This document shows, piece after piece, positions 1 to 7,806 of a DNA stretch of 13,681 nucleotides. The stretch is taken from the NCBI GenBank assembly GCA_937872275.1, contig CALMSE010000154.1, forward strand, positions 1-13,681. The letters run 5' to 3'. Source of the stretch: an uncultured Leucobacter sp. (lineage in GTDB: Bacteria; Actinomycetota; Actinomycetes; Actinomycetales; Microbacteriaceae). The position numbers were made by a program, and so were the translations under genes. Under the pieces are notes generated by a model. That model worked only from the letters and a program-made list of their open reading frames with translations. It did not search any database and was not told where the DNA came from. How positions within the stretch are numbered: position 1 is the first letter of the stretch; every line of letters begins with the position of its first letter.

Positions 1-2047
1 GGATCACCGACAGCGCCGCGAAGGTCGCCGCCAGCACGAGGCCCGCCGAGGTGATCACCCCGCCGGTCACGGACAGGCCCCGGATCATCCCCGCGCGCGT
101 GCCGTGCACGAGGGACTCCTCCCGCACGCGGGTCATCAGGAAGATGTTGTAGTCGATGCCGAGCGCGACGAGGAAGATGAAGCTGTAGAGCGGCACCGCG
201 GGGTCCGCCCCGGGGAAGCCGAAGACGTGGTCGAACATCAGGGCGGCGACGCCGAGCGCCGTGCCGAAGGAGAGCACGGTGGTGAGGATCAGCAGCACCG
301 GCGCCAGGATCGATCGCAGCAGCAGCATGAGGATCAGGAGGATCACCGCGAGCACGACCGGGATGATGAGCGTGCGGTCGTGGATGGACGCGTCATCGGT
401 GTCGATCGCCGTCGCGGTCACCCCGCCGACCAGCGCGTCGATCCCGGCATCCGCCAGCGATGCGCGCAGCTCGCGCACGGTCTGCTGCGCGCCCTCCGAG
501 TCGGCGGCCTCGGTGAGGGTCGCCTGCAGCATCACCCGGCCGTCGACGACGGTGGGGGCGGGCGCCGGGGTGCCCGGCGGGCCGTAGGCGACGACGCCGT
601 CGGCGGTCACCGGGGCGGAGCCCGCCGCGGCCCCGTCGGAGAGCACGGCGACGCCGTCGACGCCCGGGCTGGCGAGCAGGACGTCCGCGATGGGCTGCAG
701 CTCACCCTCCGCTCCGACGACGTAGGCCGGGCTGCCGGATCCGCCCGGGAAGTGCTCGCCGAGGGCGAGCTGCCCGTCTCGCGCCTCCGAGGCGCCGAGC
801 ACCAGCTCCGACTGGGCCACGCCCTGGGCGTTGAGCTGGGTCAGCCCGGCCGCGCCGACGAGCAGCAGCACGGTCGTGCCGATCCAGATGGCCCGCGGGC
901 TGCGACGGATGGTGCGGCCGAGCCATGCCCAGAGACCCGTGCCCGGCACCCCGCCCTCGGCGGCGACGACCTCGGGTTCGTACCGGGGCCGCCGGGGCCA
1001 GAAGGCCGCGCGGCCGAAGGCGAAGAGGATCGCCGGCAGCAGCGTCAGCGCGGAGAGCATCGCGAAGACGATGCCGATCGAGGCCACGGGGCCGAGCGTG
1101 CTGTTCGACTTGAGGTCGCTGAGCAGCAGGCACAGGAGCCCCGCGATCACCGTGCCGCCCGAGGCGAGGATCGGCTCGAAGGAGGCGCGCAGCGCGCGCA
1201 TGCTCGCGACCCACTTGTCCTGGGTGACGCGCAGCGCCTCGCGGTAGCGGGCCACGTAGAGCAGCGAGTAGTCGGTGGCCGCGCCGATGACGAGGATGAA
1301 GAGGATGCCCTGGGTCTGACCGCTCAGCAGCAGCACCCCAGCCTTGGCGAGCCACCAGACGGTGAGGAGCGCCACGGTGAGGGCGAAGAGGCTCGTCGAG
1401 AGCACCGCGATGGGGAGGAGGAAGGAGCGGTAGACGATGATGAGGATCACGAACACGGCGAGCAGCGCCACGAGCAGCAGCAGCCCGTCGATGCCGGAGA
1501 AGGCCTCGACGAGGTCGGCGGTGAAGCCCGCCGGGCCGGTGACGAAGGAGTCCACTCCTGCCGGCGCAGCCGCGGCGAGCGCCGAGGAGACCTCCGCGAC
1601 GACGTCGCCGATGCCCGCCTCGGCGTCGATCGGCACGAAGGCCTGCGCCGCCCTGCCGTCCTCGGAGGGGATGAGCGGGGACGCCTCCTCGACCCCGGCG
1701 ATGTCGGCCAGATCCGCCACGGCCGCCTCGAGGGCGCCGAGCTGCTCGGCGGTCAGCTCGCTCTCACCGGCGAACACGATCACCGCGGGGATGGAGTCGG
1801 AGGCGCTGAACTCGCCGAGGAGCTCCTGCACGCGCGTGGCGTCGGCCGACTCGGGCAGATAGCTGGTCTGGTCGTTGGAGGAGACCTCGCTCACCTTGCC
1901 GAAGTACGGCCCCCCGATCGAGGCGCCGGCGAACCAGACGAGGATCAGCACCGCCGGCAGCAGCACGCGCAGCCAGCGCGGGACCCGGCGCCCGGCGGAT
2001 GCGGGAGCGACGGCGGGCGAGGCGCCGCCCCTTCGGTGATCGGTCAT
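1..2047 (-). CDS. MMPL/RND-family membrane transporter (3' end cut by window)
   Basis: Predicted inner-membrane transporter of the MMPL branch of the RND superfamily, probably proton driven. The visible 682 residues show the duplicated RND plan: an N-terminal membrane segment near residues 27-45, an extracytoplasmic loop to about 185, a block of membrane helices to about 350, then a second helix, a second loop and a second helix block. Each helix block carries the Asp-Tyr pair expected in the proton relay: ATDYSLLYVARYRE with D259-Y260 and GIDYNIFLMTRVREE with D632-Y633. Family members usually run 700-750 residues, so only the C-terminal tail is missing. The ATG at 2047 overlaps the stop of the preceding elongase gene as ATGA and has a strong GGAGG eight bases upstream. 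As the last visible gene of the carotenoid operon it may export or place carotenoid or a related lipid. The C. glutamicum crt operon also holds an MMPL gene (cmpL1). The substrate is inferred, not shown. Confidence 0.9.
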   Translation of the reverse strand, partial: MTDHRRGGASPAVAPASAGRRVPRWLRVLLPAVLILVWFAGASIGGPYFGKVSEVSSNDQTSYLPESADATRVQELLGEFSASDSIPAVIVFAGESELTAEQLGALEAAVADLADIAGVEEASPLIPSEDGRAAQAFVPIDAEAGIGDVVAEVSSALAAAAPAGVDSFVTGPAGFTADLVEAFSGIDGLLLLVALLAVFVILIIVYRSFLLPIAVLSTSLFALTVALLTVWWLAKAGVLLLSGQTQGILFILVIGAATDYSLLYVARYREALRVTQDKWVASMRALRASFEPILASGGTVIAGLLCLLLSDLKSNSTLGPVASIGIVFAMLSALTLLPAILFAFGRAAFWPRRPRYEPEVVAAEGGVPGTGLWAWLGRTIRRSPRAIWIGTTVLLLVGAAGLTQLNAQGVAQSELVLGASEARDGQLALGEHFPGGSGSPAYVVGAEGELQPIADVLLASPGVDGVAVLSDGAAAGSAPVTADGVVAYGPPGTPAPAPTVVDGRVMLQATLTEAADSEGAQQTVRELRASLADAGIDALVGGVTATAIDTDDASIHDRTLIIPVVLAVILLILMLLLRSILAPVLLILTTVLSFGTALGVAALMFDHVFGFPGADPAVPLYSFIFLVALGIDYNIFLMTRVREESLVHGTRAGMIRGLSVTGGVITSAGLVLAATFAALSVI

Positions 2048-3228
2048 GCGGTGAGCCTCCAGAGCAGGATGAGTATCAATGTGGCGAGGAAACCTGAGAG
2101 ATAGTTCAATGCGATGAACCGGCGCCAGGCCCGGTTCGTGGCGGCCGCGGTGTCGTCGGTGACCCGGATCCAGGGCGCGCAGTTGAGCAGGTAGGGCAGC
2201 GCGATGACGGCGGCGAGCGGCCCGGGCCAGGGCGTGGCGAGCATCAGCAGGCCGGCGGCGAGCCACAGCGCCAGCGCGAGGATCACGGTGCGACGCGCGC
2301 CGAAGGCGGTCGCGATGGATCCGATGCGCGCCTCCCTGTCCGGGCCGATGTCCTGCACCGCTCCGAACATGTGGGCGGCCATGCCCCAGACGAAGAAGGC
2401 GACGAGCGTCGCCGCGATCCCTCCGCCGGGCTCCGCACCGGCCAGGGCGAGGCCGACCAGCGCGGGACTCGTGAAATGGAAGCTGGAGGTGATCGAGTCG
2501 AGCACCGGCCGCTCCTTGAAGCGCAGCCCGGGGACCGAGTAGGCGATGACGGCGAAGCTGCTGAGCGCGATGCACAGCCAGGCCGTGGGTCCGCCGGCGA
2601 AGAGCAGCACGACCAGGAAGGGCAGATTGCACGCGAGCACCAGGCGCAGCAGCGGCCGGTGGAGCTCGGGGGCGAGCAGCGCCCCCTCGATGCCGCCCTT
2701 GCGCGGATTCTTCGCATCGGACTCGTAGTCGAAGACGTCGTTGATGCCGTACATCGCGAGATTGTAGGGAACGAGGTAGTAGACGGTGCCGATGATCAGC
2801 AGCCAGTCGATCTCCCGGGTGGTCATCAGCATCGCCGCGGCGAAGGGGAAGGCCGTGTTGACCCAGCTCACCGGCCGGGAGGCGACGAAGGCCTGTCGCA
2901 GGAGACGCCCCGCGGAGACGCCGCCGCGCCGCGTCAGCGCCACCCAGAGCGCCGGAAGGCCCAGTCCCGCTGCAATCGGATAGGCGAGATCCTCGATCGG
3001 GGCGAGGCCGATGCGCGCCCCGGCGATCAGCGACTCCTCGTAGCCGAACAGCCCGAGCCCGATCATCGCGTTGTCGAACACCGCCGTCAGCACGAGCAGC
3101 ACCAGCAGCGCCGCCGCGACGGCGATCCAGTGACGGCGCCGTCCGGCGCGGGGGACTCTCCGTGGGAGCAGGATCGCCGCGGCGATCGCGACCGCGAGGA
3201 AGGGCAGCGAGAGCAGCGCGTAGCTCAT
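2044..3228 (-). CDS. crtEb: Fused lycopene cyclase subunit (CrtYf-like) and lycopene elongase (CrtEb-like, UbiA prenyltransferase)
   Basis: A 394-residue membrane protein that appears to join two enzymes that are separate in C. glutamicum. Residues 1 to about 105 match the small heterodimeric lycopene cyclase subunit: three hydrophobic helices, the FDN motif at 51-53 and the acidic APIEDLAY motif around 76-83. Residues from about 108 to 394 form a UbiA-type prenyltransferase with several membrane helices. It has both Asp-rich metal/diphosphate sites: NDVFDYESD (N163, D164, D167, D171) and DIGPD (D293, D297). The elongase part should attach dimethylallyl units to the ends of lycopene, giving C45 then C50 acyclic carotenoid. 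The cyclase part should pair with CrtYe to close the rings. The start at 3228 overlaps the crtYe stop as ATGA and has GGAGG about eight bases upstream. No stop or frameshift separates the two domains. From memory, a comparable fusion was described in Dietzia (lbtBC). Ring type (beta, gamma or epsilon) cannot be read from the sequence. Confidence 0.9.
   Translation of the reverse strand: MSYALLSLPFLAVAIAAAILLPRRVPRAGRRRHWIAVAAALLVLLVLTAVFDNAMIGLGLFGYEESLIAGARIGLAPIEDLAYPIAAGLGLPALWVALTRRGGVSAGRLLRQAFVASRPVSWVNTAFPFAAAMLMTTREIDWLLIIGTVYYLVPYNLAMYGINDVFDYESDAKNPRKGGIEGALLAPELHRPLLRLVLACNLPFLVVLLFAGGPTAWLCIALSSFAVIAYSVPGLRFKERPVLDSITSSFHFTSPALVGLALAGAEPGGGIAATLVAFFVWGMAAHMFGAVQDIGPDREARIGSIATAFGARRTVILALALWLAAGLLMLATPWPGPLAAVIALPYLLNCAPWIRVTDDTAAATNRAWRRFIALNYLSGFLATLILILLWRLTA
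2056..2060 (-). promoter_or_regulatory. Ribosome binding site of the MMPL gene, inside the elongase gene
   Basis: On the minus strand this reads GGAGG, followed by eight bases and then the ATG at 2047. It lies within the last codons of the upstream gene. It supports the ATGA overlap start, and suggests the transporter is translated both by its own initiation and by coupling. Confidence 0.75.
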
Positions 3229-3557
3229 CCCCGGTCCCTCCCGGGTCCACGGATCAGGCGCGCGGCCCCGGTGTACAGCACCATGGTGCAGAGCACTAGG
3301 AACACCAGGAAGACCGGCTCCTCGAGCGGGAGCTCGGGGGCCAGCAGGATGCCGGTGGAGATCGCGGAGTCGCCGCTGAGGAAGACGCCCGCCCCGATGC
3401 CCGCGGCGTCCCAGAGCAGCAGGAAGCCCACGCCTGCCGCGGTCACCAGGCCGGCCGCCGCGGCGTCGTGCCAGAAGAAGAGCCGGAACCGCCGGTCGAG
3501 CAGCAGCATGCAGCCGATCCCGAGCAGCAGGGAGACCAGGTAGACGGCGCCCATCAT
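3225..3557 (-). CDS. crtYe: Lycopene cyclase subunit (CrtYe-like)
   Basis: Small 110-residue membrane protein with three predicted helices, the usual size for one half of the actinobacterial heterodimeric carotenoid cyclase. The conserved region LLWDAAGIGAGVF and the acidic motif LPLEEPVF (Glu-Glu before the last helix) are both visible. This motif corresponds to the PIED motif in the partner domain. It should form the active C50 (or lycopene) cyclase with the N-terminal domain of the next gene product. The ATG at 3557 overlaps the crtI stop as ATGA, and a GGAG lies eight bases upstream. A second ATG at 3554 is the next codon and cannot be excluded. The stop overlaps the start of the fusion gene by four bases, so the two cyclase halves are probably made in similar amounts. 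Confidence 0.88.
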   Translation of the reverse strand: MMGAVYLVSLLLGIGCMLLLDRRFRLFFWHDAAAAGLVTAAGVGFLLLWDAAGIGAGVFLSGDSAISTGILLAPELPLEEPVFLVFLVLCTMVLYTGAARLIRGPGRDRG

Positions 3558-5167
3558 CGGCTGCGCTCCGAGAGGCGCTCCGAGAGGCGCGCCTCGCCGC
3601 GCACGTCGAGCGGGCCGGCGGTGCGGTCGCCGCGGATGCGCTTGAGCACGAGCTCGGCGCTGATGAGGCACATCGGTACCCCCACCCCGGGCGCGGTCGT
3701 CGCCCCGGCGTAGTAGAGCCCGTCGACGCGCTTCGACTGGTTCTGCGGCCGGAACATGGCGCTCTGGCCGAGGATGTGGGCCGGGCCGAGCATGCCGCCT
3801 CGCCAGGAGTGGTAGTCGCCTGCGAAGTCGGCCGGGCCGAGGGTGTGGCGCAGAACGATGCGCTCCCGGAGATCGGGGATGCCGGCCCAGGCGGCGATCT
3901 GGTCGATGGCGGCGTCCGCGGTGCGCTCGACGCGCAGGTCGCCGCCTCCGTCCGCGCCGCCGCGCCCGATCTCCGGCAGGGGCGGGATCGGGACGAGCAC
4001 GAAGAGGTTCTCGTGCCCGGGCGGAGCGACGCCCGGATCGCTGGCGCTCGGCTTGCAGACGTAGATGGATGCCGGATCCGGGATCGATGGCTCGTCCCCG
4101 AAGATGGCGGAGAAGTTCGCGTCCCAGTCCCGGGTGAAGAACAGCGAGTGGTGGGGGAGCTCGGGAAGCGGCCCGGAGACGCCGAGCATCGCGATCACGG
4201 CCCCGGGGCCGCTCACCTTCCGGCGCCACCAGGTCTCGGGGTAGCTCTGCGCCTCCCGGTCGAGCAGTGCGGTCTCGGTGTGGTGCAGATCGGCGCACGA
4301 GACGACGATGTCGGCCTGCTCCCGGTGCGCGGTTCCCTCGCGGTCCGTCCACCGCACGCCGTCGGCCCGCAGCCGTCGGCCGCCCGGGCGGGTGTCGATG
4401 CGGGTCGCCTCGGCGCCGGTGACGATCTCGACGCCGGCCTCCGCGGCGAGCCCGGCGATCCGCTCCACGATCGTCCAGAACCCGCCCGCGGGGTACTGCA
4501 CGCCCTCCTCGAGGTCGAGGGCGCTCATCAGGTGGTACATCGCCGGGGCATCGGAGGGGGCGGTGCCGAGGAAGACGGCGGGGTAGCCCAGGATCTGCCG
4601 GAGCGTCGGGTGCCGGAAGCGCTTCGCGATGTGCCGTTCGAGCGAGACGCCCAGCAGTCTCGCGAGCCGCGGAAGGCTGCGCAGCACCTCGGCCCTGCCC
4701 AGCGACCGCAGGCGGGTGAAGGGGTTGTAGAGGAAGTAGCGCTCGGCCATCAGGGCGGTGCGGGCCGCCGAGGCGAGGTGCTCCCGGAGTCGCTCGCCGC
4801 CGCCCTCCTCGAGCCCTTCGAAGACTTCGCGGATCAGCGCCGGATCGCGGGGCACGGTCACGGGTGACGACTTGCCGCCGGGCTTCTCGGGCTCCGGGAA
4901 GACCCGGTACGCCGGGTCGAGGGTCGCGAGATCGAGCTGTTCGCGGGTGCTGGTGCCGAGCATCTGGAAGAAGTGCTCGAAGACGCGCGGCATGAGGTAC
5001 CAGGAGGGGCCCGTGTCGAAGCGGAAGCCCTCGCGCTCGAGCAGCCCAGCCCGTCCGCCGAGCCGGGTGCCGCGCTCCAGCAGCCGCACGCTGTGACCGT
5101 CGCGGGCGAGCAGTGCCGCGGTCGCGAGCCCCGCCACCCCGCCGCCGATCACGACGACGCGGGGCAT
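3554..5167 (-). CDS. crtI: Phytoene desaturase (lycopene-forming)
   Basis: FAD-dependent, membrane-associated CrtI-type desaturase of 537 residues, within the usual range of about 490-550. It should convert phytoene to lycopene by four desaturations. The N-terminus is a dinucleotide-binding fold, VVVIGGGVAGLATAALL, with the glycine-rich loop at residues 8-13. It continues into LLERGTRLGGRAG and the CrtI-typical FDTGPSWYLMP segment. The C-terminus carries the carotenoid oxidoreductase signature YYAGATTAPGVGVPMC followed by LISAELVLKRI. The ATG at 5167 is chosen because the Rossmann fold begins at once and because it overlaps the crtB stop by one base (TGATG). The reading frame stays open far upstream, but that part is a shadow of crtB. 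Its ribosome site is weak, so translation probably depends on coupling to crtB. It ends in a duplicated LSER tail. The number of desaturation steps is inferred from the pathway context. Confidence 0.96.
   Translation of the reverse strand: MPRVVVIGGGVAGLATAALLARDGHSVRLLERGTRLGGRAGLLEREGFRFDTGPSWYLMPRVFEHFFQMLGTSTREQLDLATLDPAYRVFPEPEKPGGKSSPVTVPRDPALIREVFEGLEEGGGERLREHLASAARTALMAERYFLYNPFTRLRSLGRAEVLRSLPRLARLLGVSLERHIAKRFRHPTLRQILGYPAVFLGTAPSDAPAMYHLMSALDLEEGVQYPAGGFWTIVERIAGLAAEAGVEIVTGAEATRIDTRPGGRRLRADGVRWTDREGTAHREQADIVVSCADLHHTETALLDREAQSYPETWWRRKVSGPGAVIAMLGVSGPLPELPHHSLFFTRDWDANFSAIFGDEPSIPDPASIYVCKPSASDPGVAPPGHENLFVLVPIPPLPEIGRGGADGGGDLRVERTADAAIDQIAAWAGIPDLRERIVLRHTLGPADFAGDYHSWRGGMLGPAHILGQSAMFRPQNQSKRVDGLYYAGATTAPGVGVPMCLISAELVLKRIRGDRTAGPLDVRGEARLSERLSERSR
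3563..3590. repeat. Tandem 12-bp repeat at the crtI 3' end, carrying the crtYe ribosome binding site
   Basis: The plus strand reads GCGCTCCGAGAG twice in a row, followed by GCGC as the start of a third copy. On the coding (minus) strand it encodes the in-frame CrtI tail LSERLSERSR. Each copy contains CTCC, so the minus strand carries GGAG twice; the copy at 3566-3569 is eight bases from the crtYe ATG. It looks like a recent slippage duplication that does not shift the frame. Confidence 0.7.
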
Positions 5168-6090
5168 CAACCCGCCTGCTTCCGGGACGCGGCGACGGCA
5201 TGCAGGAGGATGCGCGCCTTGGCGGCAGCGGAGAGGCGGATGCGTCTGCGCCGGAGCTCCGCGACCGAGGCGGCGGCGATGCGGTCGGTGAGGGCGGAGA
5301 AGAGCTCGAGTGCGCTGCGGACCGCCACGGCGGCGTCCCCCGGCAGCAGCGGGAGCGCTGCAGCGGCCTCGGCGAGCTGCTCGCGGATGGTGGCCACCCA
5401 GCGATCCCGGTCGGCGCCGTCGAGCTCGCCGTCGGCGCTGAGATAGCTGCGCCGAAGGCGCGAGGTGTCGTCGGCCAGGTCTCTCAAGAAGTTGACGTTC
5501 TGGAAGGCCGCGCCCAGACTCCGTGCGCCGCGCTCGAGCGCGGCGCGTCGGGCAGGGGTCAGAACCTCCTGCCGGGTGAAGACGCGCAGACACATGAGCC
5601 CGACGACCTCCGCGGATCCGTATACGTAGTCGCGGTGGGAGTCGGAATCGAAGCCCGTCAGCGCGGTCGCGGCGAGCGGATCCGCCACGCGCCCGGTCCG
5701 CGGCAGGTCGGCGCGCATCGAATCGAAGAAGGGGGAGGTGAGCGAGGCGTCGATGCCGGATTCCCGGGCCGTGCGCGCGAAGGCGTGGACCACGGGATTG
5801 CTGCTGTAGCCCAGCTCGATCGCGCGCTCCGTCTCCGCGCGGAGCCGGGCGAGCGCCCGGTGCTGCTGGGAGGGCGAGAGCCCGGCCTCGACGGCGACCC
5901 CGTCGACGAGTTCGTCCGCGACCCTCACCAGCGCGTAGATGTTCCGCACGTGGGCGCGATGCCGGCGGCCGAGCAGTCGCGTGGCGGTGCCGAAGGAGGT
6001 CGAGTAGGCCTCGATGACCTGATTCGAGGCCAGCTCGGCCGTGCGCGAGTATCGCGCGAGCGGCGGGAGGCGATCCAGCGCTCCGCTCAT
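5167..6090 (-). CDS. crtB: Phytoene synthase
   Basis: Squalene/phytoene synthase family enzyme of 307 residues, normal for bacterial CrtB. It condenses two GGPP head to head into 15-cis-phytoene, the first committed step. The two Asp-rich Mg/diphosphate sites are present: ADELVD (D59, D63) and FLRDLADD (D204, D208), the second following the usual QNVN segment and preceding a SYL element. YVYGSAEVVGLMCLRVF (residues about 155-171) is the conserved helix of this family. The start at 6090 gives MSGALDRLP and overlaps the crtE stop as ATGA. AAGGA lies eight bases upstream within crtE. The C-terminal RRRRIRLSAAAKARILL is also typical. No key residue is missing. Confidence 0.95.
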   Translation of the reverse strand: MSGALDRLPPLARYSRTAELASNQVIEAYSTSFGTATRLLGRRHRAHVRNIYALVRVADELVDGVAVEAGLSPSQQHRALARLRAETERAIELGYSSNPVVHAFARTARESGIDASLTSPFFDSMRADLPRTGRVADPLAATALTGFDSDSHRDYVYGSAEVVGLMCLRVFTRQEVLTPARRAALERGARSLGAAFQNVNFLRDLADDTSRLRRSYLSADGELDGADRDRWVATIREQLAEAAAALPLLPGDAAVAVRSALELFSALTDRIAAASVAELRRRRIRLSAAAKARILLHAVAASRKQAG

Positions 6091-7217
6091 GTCGAGCGTC
6101 CTTCGATCCTCGCGACCAGCCCGACGAGCAATCGCGCGAGCGGCCGGGGCACCTCCTCCTCGGAGTCGGAGAGCAGCCGCAGGCATGCGGCGAGCTGCTC
6201 CTCCACCAGCGATCGCGTGAACTGCTCGGCACCGCATTCGCTGAGCATCGCTCGGATCGCGAGCCCGTCCTGCTCGCGGAGATCGGGGGATCCGAGCATC
6301 GGCTCGATGCTCGGCCAGACGCTCGTCATGCGGGCGTAGGCGATGATCGCCGTCTCCTTGCCCTCGCGGAGATCGGAGTAGGCGTCCTTGCCGTGCTCGG
6401 CCGGGGAACCGAAGACGGAGAGCAGATCGTCCTGCAGCTGGAAGGCGAGCCCCAGGTGCCGGCCCGCCCGCGCCAGGAAGGCCTCGAGCCCGGGTGCCGC
6501 GCCGGCGAGCACGGCGCCCGCCCTCATGGGGAGTTCGAAGGTGTAGGCCGCCGTCTTCCACCTGGACATGGAGAGTATGGCGTCGAGCTCCGCGGTGACC
6601 GTGCCGAGGCCCAGGCCGATGTCGAGCTGCTCGCCGGCCACCGATTCCGTGATCGTGCGATCCAGGGCGTCGAGCAGCCGGAGCCGGGCCTCCTGGGGCA
6701 GCGATTCGCGAGCGAAGGCCTGGAGTGCGGCGGTGAGCATGAGATCGCCCATGAGGATCGCCCCCGACCGCCCCCACTGCAGGCCGGCGGGGGGCTCCTC
6801 GCGTTCGCGGGCGGAGCGGTCGCCCAGGGGCTCCGGGTGGGCGTCCTGCGCGATGAGACCGATGAGATTCGGCCGATGCCGCCTGGTGAGGTCGCCGTCG
6901 ATCACGTCGTCGTGCAGCAGGAACGCGTAGTGCAGCAGCTCCACGGCGGCGGCGAGCCTGACCGCCGCGGCTCGGGTCTCGGAATCCAGGGGCTGTTCGG
7001 ACTCGCCGGCGAGCGCGTCGAAGACCCCGAGCAGCAGCCGGGGGCGCAGCATCTTGCCACCGAGCAGGCAGTCCGCGGCGGCTTCCCAGAGACGCGCGAA
7101 CTGGGCGCCGTAGCGCGCGGCCTGATCGGTGCGCTCGCGGAGGAACGCGGCCAACTGCGCCTCGACGGGTGAGGCCGCTCCGGTGCGGGGCCTGTCGACG
7201 GTGACCGTCTCACGCAT
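6087..7217 (-). CDS. crtE: Geranylgeranyl diphosphate synthase (polyprenyl synthetase family)
   Basis: All-trans polyprenyl diphosphate synthase of 376 residues, expected to make C20 GGPP for CrtB. The first Asp-rich motif is LLHDDVIDGD (D103, D104, D107), followed by TRRHRP. The second is FQLQDDLLSVFG (D263, D264), followed by GKDAYSDLREGKET, which holds the conserved Lys-rich segment. The residue five before the first motif is Ala (A98) and the next is Phe, which fits a short-to-medium chain product. C20 is inferred mainly from the adjacent crtB. The ATG at 7217 is preferred because GAGGGGG sits six bases upstream. The ATG at 7232 (five residues longer) lacks a ribosome site and would overlap idi by 23 nt. 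With the chosen start the overlap with idi is eight bases. The stop overlaps crtB by four. Confidence 0.92.
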   Translation of the reverse strand: MRETVTVDRPRTGAASPVEAQLAAFLRERTDQAARYGAQFARLWEAAADCLLGGKMLRPRLLLGVFDALAGESEQPLDSETRAAAVRLAAAVELLHYAFLLHDDVIDGDLTRRHRPNLIGLIAQDAHPEPLGDRSAREREEPPAGLQWGRSGAILMGDLMLTAALQAFARESLPQEARLRLLDALDRTITESVAGEQLDIGLGLGTVTAELDAILSMSRWKTAAYTFELPMRAGAVLAGAAPGLEAFLARAGRHLGLAFQLQDDLLSVFGSPAEHGKDAYSDLREGKETAIIAYARMTSVWPSIEPMLGSPDLREQDGLAIRAMLSECGAEQFTRSLVEEQLAACLRLLSDSEEEVPRPLARLLVGLVARIEGRST

Positions 7218-7758
7218 GGCCGGCCCCCTCATCGAAGCGGCGGCGCGCGATGAGGAGCGGAAGCTGATCCCGGAGCCAGGGGCTGAAGGCGAACGGCGTC
7301 AGGGCGACGGATCGCGCGAGCGAGTGCGGATCCACCCATGCCCATTCGGCCACTTCGTCGGGTTGGGGCTCGATGCTCCCGTCGAGTTCGGCGATGAATA
7401 CCGGGCACACCTCGTTCTCGACCGTTCCGCTCGCGTCGGCCGCGCGATAGCGGAAGTCGGGGAGTGCGGGACGGAGGCCGGAGAGCGCGGCCCCGAGCTC
7501 CTCGCGCCCCCTCCGGCGGACGGCGTCTTCCAGCGCCTCTCCGGGGGAGGGGTGGCCGCAGAAGCTGTTCGTCCAGACTCCCGGCCAGGTGCGCTTGGTC
7601 AGGGATCGGCGCGTGACGAGGATCCGGTGCTCGTCGTCTCGGAGGTAGCAGGAGAACGCGAGGTGCAGGGGCGTCTCCGACCCGTGGACCTCGGCCTTGT
7701 CCGCCGAGCCGATGGGCCTTCGGTGCTCGTCGAGAAGCACCACCCGTTCGCTGCGCAT
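7210..7758 (-). CDS. idi: Isopentenyl-diphosphate delta-isomerase (type I)
   Basis: Nudix-fold type I IPP isomerase that interconverts IPP and DMAPP in the cytoplasm. DMAPP is needed both as primer for CrtE and as substrate for the lycopene elongase, which explains its place as first gene of a C50 operon. From the ATG at 7758 the protein is 182 residues, the length I recall for E. coli Idi. The catalytic and metal residues fall on the same numbers I recall for that enzyme: H25, H32, C67 (in NSFCGHP), H69, E114 and E116 (in TVENEVC). This strongly supports that start. ATGs at 7800 and 7806 are in frame, but they fall at or before the predicted transcription start and add a sequence unlike the family. 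The Nudix-like helix is GEALEDAVRRRGREELG. The stop lies eight bases inside crtE. Confidence 0.95.
   Translation of the reverse strand: MRSERVVLLDEHRRPIGSADKAEVHGSETPLHLAFSCYLRDDEHRILVTRRSLTKRTWPGVWTNSFCGHPSPGEALEDAVRRRGREELGAALSGLRPALPDFRYRAADASGTVENEVCPVFIAELDGSIEPQPDEVAEWAWVDPHSLARSVALTPFAFSPWLRDQLPLLIARRRFDEGAGHA
7224..7230 (-). promoter_or_regulatory. Ribosome binding site deciding the crtE start
   Basis: On the minus strand this reads GAGGGGG, six bases before the ATG at 7217, inside the 3' end of idi. The alternative ATG at 7232 has only a CG-rich stretch in front of it, so the shorter crtE start is favoured. Confidence 0.6.
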
Positions 7759-7806
7759 GATCCCCGCTCTTCTCGCCGCCCGGCACCCTTCGATGCCCAT
7801 CAACAT

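Noticed and set aside
104..2104. Long plus-strand ORF of 666 codons
   Set aside because: It lies antisense to the MMPL gene, and its product is a low-complexity run of Arg, Glu, Gly, Asp and His with no fold. It is a GC-driven shadow.
2371..3543. Plus-strand ORF of 390 codons
   Set aside because: It is antisense to the elongase fusion and crtYe, both of which have clear motifs. Its translation is a charged low-complexity sequence.
3557..6232. CrtI extended N-terminally to 892 residues
   Set aside because: The extra 355 residues are a frame shadow of crtB with Arg/Pro/Ala-rich composition. The FAD-binding fold starts at the ATG at 5167.
5113..6339. Plus-strand ORF of 408 codons
   Set aside because: It is opposite crtB and the end of crtE, has no recognisable domain and shows shadow composition.
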